From the NCBI GenBank assembly GCA_025458585.1, contig JALOSD010000051.1:1-17026 (forward strand): DNA of 17,026 bases. Reading direction: 5' to 3'. The notes beneath the pieces are model-generated. The model had not been told where the DNA came from. It saw nothing but the letters and a program-made list of their open reading frames with translations, and ran no database searches. Origin of the DNA: Burkholderiaceae bacterium (lineage in GTDB: Bacteria > Pseudomonadota > Gammaproteobacteria > Burkholderiales > Burkholderiaceae_C). Each line of letters opens with the position of its first letter. The stretch's first letter is position 1. This document shows positions 13,660-17,026 of the stretch, piece after piece. The translations under genes and the position numbers were made by a program.

Positions 13660-14208
13660 ATGCCTGCGCTGACCCTCGACGAGATCGCGGAGTTGTTCCT
13701 GACCCGCGGCCACGACCAGTACGCCGGCGAGCCGGTCACGCAGCTGCAGCACGCGCTGCAGTCGGCGCAGCTCGCCGAGCAGTCCGGCGCCGACGACGAG
13801 CTGGTGACGGCCGCGCTGCTGCACGACCTCGGTCACCTGGTGCAGGACCTGGGCGCGACGCCGACCCTGCGTGGCGTCGACGACCTGCACCAGTACATCG
13901 CGCTGCCGTTCCTGCGCGGGCGGTTCTCCGACCGCGTGCTTGGCGCGATCCAGGGTCACGTCGACGCCAAGCGGTACCTGTGCGCCACGCGGCCCGGCTA
14001 CCGCGACGCGCTGTCGGCCGACTCGCAGCGCAGTCTGGCGCTGCAGGGCGGCGTGTTCGACGCCGAGCAGGCGGCGGCCTTCATCGCCAGGCCCGGCGCC
14101 GAGGAGGCGGTACAGCTTCGCCTGTGGGACGACCTGGCCAAGTGCGCCGACGCGCAGACGTCGCCGCTGGCGCACTTCCTCGAGCGCGCCAGCCGCTGCG
14201 CGCGGTGA
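13660..14208 (+). CDS. PhnZ-like HD-domain diiron oxygenase of phosphonate operons
   Basis: The protein has 182 residues and belongs to the phosphonate-associated HD family (TIGR03276, from memory) that includes PhnZ, the diiron enzyme that cleaves (R)-2-amino-1-hydroxyethylphosphonate to glycine and phosphate. PhnZ residues align with a constant offset of 3-4: Y21 and E24 (the Y-A-G-E lid), then H31, H55-D56, H59, H77, H100, K104, and D157 in L-W-D-D-L-A-K. The Y/E pair separates PhnZ-type oxygenases from hydrolytic HD proteins, so oxygenase chemistry is plausible. The gene starts 4 nt after phnY and uses the TGAGG around that stop. The usual partner, the alpha-ketoglutarate dioxygenase PhnY* that makes the hydroxylated substrate, is absent from the window. 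Length and motifs are complete. The exact substrate in non-PhnY* loci is unsettled. Confidence 0.87.
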   Translation: MPALTLDEIAELFLTRGHDQYAGEPVTQLQHALQSAQLAEQSGADDELVTAALLHDLGHLVQDLGATPTLRGVDDLHQYIALPFLRGRFSDRVLGAIQGHVDAKRYLCATRPGYRDALSADSQRSLALQGGVFDAEQAAAFIARPGAEEAVQLRLWDDLAKCADAQTSPLAHFLERASRCAR

Positions 14209-14209
14209 G

Positions 14210-14223
14210 CGGTCCCGGGACCG
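14210..14223. repeat. 14-bp perfect palindrome after the HD gene
   Basis: CGGTCCCGGGACCG is a perfect palindrome starting two bases after the HD-protein stop. It could form a hairpin in RNA, but with little loop and no U-tract. The 106-bp gap up to the permease start (14209-14314) otherwise shows only G+C-rich sequence with no clear promoter. Confidence 0.35.
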
Positions 14224-14314
14224 TCTGGCCGCGGCCCGCAGCTCGCTGGGGGCCGCAGCGCCCGGCAAAGCCCGCATCACCGGATGTCGCCGCGCCGCGC
14301 GCGGGCGGGCCCTC

Positions 14315-15190
14315 GTGACCGGCCTGACCTGGCCCGTCGTCGCCGCGGTGCTGTTCGGCGCGCTGCTGCACGCCGGCTGGAACGCCCTCGTCAAGTCCAG
14401 CGGCGACAAAGCCCTCGACACCGCGCTCGTGCACTTCATGGGGGCGCTGGTCGCGCTGCCGCTGCTGCTGTGGGCGGGCCTGCCGCGGATCGAGAGCCTG
14501 CCTTTCATCGCCGCGTCGCTGGTGATCCACGTCGGCTACTACATCGCGCTGGCCGGCGCCTACCAGCACGGCGAGCTCGGGCTGACCTACCCGATCATGC
14601 GCGGCTTCGCACCGCTGCTGGTGGCGATGGGCAGCGCGACCTTCATCGGCGAGGCACCGAGCGCGACCGAGTGGGCCGGCGTGATCGGCATCACGCTGGG
14701 CGTCGCGCTGGTCGGCCTCGCGCGCCCGGGCGAGGCGCTGCACCACGGCAAGGCGCTCGCCTTCGCCTTCGCCAACGCGGTCATCATCGCCGTGTACACC
14801 GTGGTCGACGGCCTCGGCGTGCGCAGCGAGGTGGCCGCCGGCGGCGAGGCGCTGCGCTACGTGCTGCTGCTGTTCGTGCTCGACGGCCTGCCCTACCCGC
14901 TGCTCGTGGCATGGCGGCGCGGGCGCGAGGGTCGACGCGCGATGGCGGCCTACGCCAAGCGGCGCTGGCCGATCGCGGCGCTGGGCGGCAGCGCGTCGAT
15001 CGGCTCGTACGCGATCGCCCTTTGGGCGATGACGAAGGCTCCGGTGGCGAGCGTCGCCGCGCTGCGCGAGACCTCGGTGCTGTTCGCGGCCGTGATCGGC
15101 ACGGTGCTGCTCAAGGAGGCCTTCGGCTGGCAGCGCGCGATCGGCACGGTCGTTATCGTCACAGGCGTGGTGGCCCTGCGAATCGGTTGA
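14315..15190 (+). CDS. DMT/EamA-type permease associated with phosphonate use (phn_DUF6-like)
   Basis: From GTG 14315 the protein has 291 residues, with about ten hydrophobic segments in two EamA-like halves, placing it in the drug/metabolite transporter superfamily. The first segment is W-P-V-V-A-A-V-L-F-G-A-L-L-H-A-G-W-N-A-L-V-K. Conserved features include E-L-G-L-T-Y-P-I-M-R-G at the end of helix 3-4 and P-V-A-S-V-A-A-L-R-E-T-S-V-L-F-A with L-K-E-A-F-G in the second half. From memory, this resembles the membrane family noted beside phosphonate operons (TIGR03340). It may export an amino-acid by-product or import a substrate; direction and substrate are unknown. The start is the best fit because homology begins immediately, but no good ribosome site is visible. 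It lies 106 bp after the HD gene on the same strand. Confidence 0.83.
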   Translation: MTGLTWPVVAAVLFGALLHAGWNALVKSSGDKALDTALVHFMGALVALPLLLWAGLPRIESLPFIAASLVIHVGYYIALAGAYQHGELGLTYPIMRGFAPLLVAMGSATFIGEAPSATEWAGVIGITLGVALVGLARPGEALHHGKALAFAFANAVIIAVYTVVDGLGVRSEVAAGGEALRYVLLLFVLDGLPYPLLVAWRRGREGRRAMAAYAKRRWPIAALGGSASIGSYAIALWAMTKAPVASVAALRETSVLFAAVIGTVLLKEAFGWQRAIGTVVIVTGVVALRIG

Positions 15191-15193
15191 CCG

Positions 15194-15214
15194 CGGGCGC
15201 GGGCGACGCGCCCG
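15194..15214. other. G+C hairpin between the DMT permease and mgtE-like genes
   Basis: CGGGCGCG (15194-15201) pairs with CGCGCCCG (15207-15214) around a 5-base loop, just after the permease stop at 15190. It may mark the 3' end of the phosphonate transcript, but no U-tract follows. A -10-like GACAAT (15215-15220) directly after it could serve the next gene; no matching -35 is seen. Confidence 0.35.
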
Positions 15215-15250
15215 GACAATGCGCCACATCGCCTGCCGCCCCCATCCGCC

Positions 15251-16243
15251 ATGGCCCTTGCCGACCCCGACCCGCCCGCCCCGCCACGCCCGGACATCGC
15301 CGCCGACCACATCGAGCCGGCCGTCCTGCAGGCACGGCCCGACGACACCGTCGCCGCGCTGCTGGAACGCGCCCGCGCCGCCGGAGTGCCGGTCGGCGAC
15401 ACGATCGGCGTCGTCGACGAGCGCGGCACGCTCGTCGGCCTCGTCGCCGCCGGTGACCTGCTCGCCGCCGACCCGGCGCGCGCCGTCGGCTCGCTCGCGC
15501 GCCGCGACCTGCCGCGCGTGCTGCCCGACACCGACCGCGAGCAGATGGTCTCGCTCGCGCTCGAGCACGGGCTGACGACGGTGCCAGTCGTCAACGACGA
15601 CGGCCGGCTGCTCGGCGTAGCGAACGCGGCCACGCTGATGCAGATCCTGCGCCGCGAGCACGTCGAGGACCTGCACCGCCTTGCCGGCATCGCGCGCGAG
15701 GACAGCCGCGCCGTGCGCGCGCTCGAGGACCCGCCGCTGCGCCGCGCGCGCCACCGCCTGCCGTGGCTGCTGGTGGGCTTCGGCGGCAGCGTCGTCGCGA
15801 CGTTCATCGTCGCGCGCTTCGAGACCGCGCTCGCGGCGATGCCGGCGATCGCGTTCTTCGTTCCCGGTCTCGTCTACCTGGCCGACGCGATCGGCACGCA
15901 GAGCGAGGCGGTGGCGGTGCGCGGGCTGTCGCTTAGCCGCGTCGGGCTGGCGAGGCTGCTCGGCGGCGAGCTGCGCACCGGGCTGCTGATCGGGCTTGTG
16001 CTCGCACTGACGGCCTGGCCGCTGGTGTGGCTCGCGTTCGGCGACGCCGCACTCGCCGCCGCCGTCGGCCTCGCCCTGGCCGGCGCGAGCGCGCTCGCCA
16101 CCGTGCTCGGCCTGATGCTGCCGTGGACGCTCGCCCGGCTGGGTACCGACCCGGCCTACGGCAGCGGACCGCTGGCGACGATCCTGCAGGACGTGCTGAC
16201 GCTGTTGATCTACTTCGGATGCGTCTCCATGGTCGTGCTCTGA
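15251..16243 (+). CDS. CBS-domain MgtE-type magnesium transporter, short form
   Basis: The protein has 330 residues. Residues about 20-145 form a CBS pair (T-I-G-V-V-D-E-R-G-T-L-V-G-L-V and T-V-P-V-V-N-D-D-G-R-L-L-G-V-A). The rest is a five-helix MgtE channel domain beginning P-W-L-L-V-G-F-G-G-S and ending G-T-D-P-A-Y-G-S-G-P-L-A-T-I-L-Q-D-V-L-T-L-L-I-Y-F-G, whose D in Q-D-V matches the pore aspartate region. It lacks the N-terminal superhelical MgtE_N domain of the roughly 450-residue transporters, so its Mg-sensing gate must differ. The start ATG 15251 has no clear Shine-Dalgarno. It is probably unrelated to the phosphonate genes and marks the island edge. Divalent cation specificity (Mg or Co) cannot be read from sequence. 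Confidence 0.82.
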   Translation: MALADPDPPAPPRPDIAADHIEPAVLQARPDDTVAALLERARAAGVPVGDTIGVVDERGTLVGLVAAGDLLAADPARAVGSLARRDLPRVLPDTDREQMVSLALEHGLTTVPVVNDDGRLLGVANAATLMQILRREHVEDLHRLAGIAREDSRAVRALEDPPLRRARHRLPWLLVGFGGSVVATFIVARFETALAAMPAIAFFVPGLVYLADAIGTQSEAVAVRGLSLSRVGLARLLGGELRTGLLIGLVLALTAWPLVWLAFGDAALAAAVGLALAGASALATVLGLMLPWTLARLGTDPAYGSGPLATILQDVLTLLIYFGCVSMVVL

Positions 16244-16277
16244 GCCCGCCTCTCCGAGCGCGTGGCATGCTCGCGCG

Positions 16278-17026
16278 ATGCAGCTCTCGATCCTCGACCA
16301 GTCGATCGCCTGCGCCGGCCGCGGCGAAGACGACGCCCTGCGCGACACGCTCGCCCTCGCGGCGCACGGCGAAGCGCTCGGCTACCGCCGCTTCTGGGTC
16401 AGCGAGCACCACAACCTGGCGACGATCGTCGGCACCGCGCCCGAGATCCTGATGGCGGCCGTCGCCGCGCGTACGCAGCGCATCCGCATCGGCAGCGCGG
16501 GCGTGATGCTGCCGCACTACAGCGCGCTGAAGGTCGCCGAGCAGTTCCGCGTGCTCGACGCGCTGGCGCCGGGGCGCATCGACCTCGGCGTCGGCCGCGC
16601 TCCGGGCGGCGACATGCGCACCGCGATGGCGCTGAACCCGAGCGCCCACGCCGCGGCCGAAGACTTCCCGCAGCAGGTGCAGGAGCTGATCGCGTGGACG
16701 CGCGGCCAGCCGCAGCGCGGCATCGTCGCCCACCCGCGGCCTCCGGCCGACGCCGGTGTCGAGCGCGCGCCCGAGGTCTGGGTGCTGGGCAGCTCGGACT
16801 ACGGCGCGCAGCTCGCAGCGCACTTCGGCCTGCCCTACGCGTTCGCCTACTTCTTCATGGACGGCCAGGGCGTCGAGCAGGCGCTGCACCTGTACCGTAC
16901 GCTCTACCGGGGCAGCGATCGCCACGCGCGAGCGCAGGCGACGATCTGCGTCTGGGCGCTCGCCGCCGACAGCGACGACGAGGCGCGCCACCATGCGCTG
17001 TCGCGCGAGCGCTGGCGCCTCGACCG
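16278..17026 (+). CDS. Luciferase-like monooxygenase, MsnO8 type (3' end outside window)
   Basis: ATG 16278 opens a frame that stays open to the window end (249 codons), so the C-terminal part is missing. It begins M-Q-L-S-I-L-D-Q-S, the usual start of MsnO8-type LLM-class flavin oxidoreductases, and continues G-Y-R-R-F-W-V-S-E-H-H-N, R-I-R-I-G-S-A-G-V-M-L-P-H-Y, V-A-E-Q-F-R-V-L-D, G-R-I-D-L-G-V-G-R-A-P-G and V-L-G-S-S-D-Y-G-A-Q-L-A. These form the TIM-barrel core that binds reduced flavin. The substrate is unknown; family members oxidise varied small molecules. It follows the mgtE-like gene after 34 bp on the same strand. No phosphonate-specific feature is visible, so a link to the island would be speculative. 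Confidence 0.88.
   Translation, partial: MQLSILDQSIACAGRGEDDALRDTLALAAHGEALGYRRFWVSEHHNLATIVGTAPEILMAAVAARTQRIRIGSAGVMLPHYSALKVAEQFRVLDALAPGRIDLGVGRAPGGDMRTAMALNPSAHAAAEDFPQQVQELIAWTRGQPQRGIVAHPRPPADAGVERAPEVWVLGSSDYGAQLAAHFGLPYAFAYFFMDGQGVEQALHLYRTLYRGSDRHARAQATICVWALAADSDDEARHHALSRERWRLD

Noticed and set aside
15194..15214. Intrinsic terminator after the DMT permease
   Set aside because: The hairpin is real but is followed by GACAATGCG, with no run of T, so termination is not supported; it is listed only as a hairpin.
14081..16348. A 755-codon minus-strand open frame opposite the HD, permease and mgtE-like genes
   Set aside because: Its translation is low-complexity Arg/Ala/Gln/His-rich with no family motif, the usual antisense shadow in high-GC DNA. 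The opposite strand encodes three clear proteins.
1..17026. Insertion sequences, integrase, tRNA-linked insertion, CRISPR or toxin-antitoxin genes
   Set aside because: No terminal repeats, transposase motifs, tRNA-like folds or regularly spaced repeats were found on either strand.

Overview
This is a GC-rich, densely packed chromosomal segment from a betaproteobacterium, most likely Burkholderiales. That assignment rests on codon usage, on PhnW/PhnA/PhnR/permease sequences of Burkholderia/Comamonad type, and on a REP-like intergenic palindrome of a kind I associate with that order. I see no tRNA, rRNA, insertion sequence, phage gene or CRISPR.

The core (about 1055-15190) is a 2-aminoethylphosphonate (AEP) utilisation island arranged around a 193-bp divergent control region (10044-10236). 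Leftward (minus strand) lies a tightly coupled operon: a broken AEP-binding protein gene (phnS type), ABC ATPase (phnT type), fused two-domain permease (phnUV type), AEP:pyruvate transaminase phnW, ethanolamine ammonia-lyase eutB and eutC, a HAD-IB phosphatase, and an FAD-dependent amine oxidoreductase of the phosphonate-associated type. Most junctions are 4-bp GTGA/ATGA overlaps. Rightward (plus strand) lie a GntR/FCD regulator (PhnR type), phosphonoacetate hydrolase phnA, phosphonoacetaldehyde dehydrogenase phnY, a PhnZ-like HD-domain protein, and a DMT/EamA permease. The expected route is AEP import, PhnW to phosphonoacetaldehyde, PhnY to phosphonoacetate, PhnA to acetate plus phosphate. 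eutBC plus a phosphatase inside this operon suggests that the C-O-P/ethanolamine counterpart of AEP is handled by the same locus.

Two genes of the island look damaged. The binding-protein gene has a frameshift that coincides with loss of a conserved segment of about 20 residues, and its N-terminal frame then reads straight into the ATPase. phnY lacks, in frame, about 20 residues that include the ALDH-invariant E-x-F-G-P motif. Either the pathway is decaying or the assembly has two small deletions.

Control signals are visible. A near-perfect PHO box (10118-10135) faces the transporter operon. A second, weaker PHO box (982-999) precedes an exported choice-of-anchor-I protein (1-918, running off the left edge). 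An inverted repeat with two consensus TTGACA hexamers (10176-10207) is a candidate PhnR operator and promoter. Together these suggest dual control by phosphate starvation and by a phosphonate-related ligand.

The right flank (15251 to the end) is ordinary: a short CBS-MgtE magnesium transporter and a partial luciferase-like monooxygenase of the MsnO8 type.
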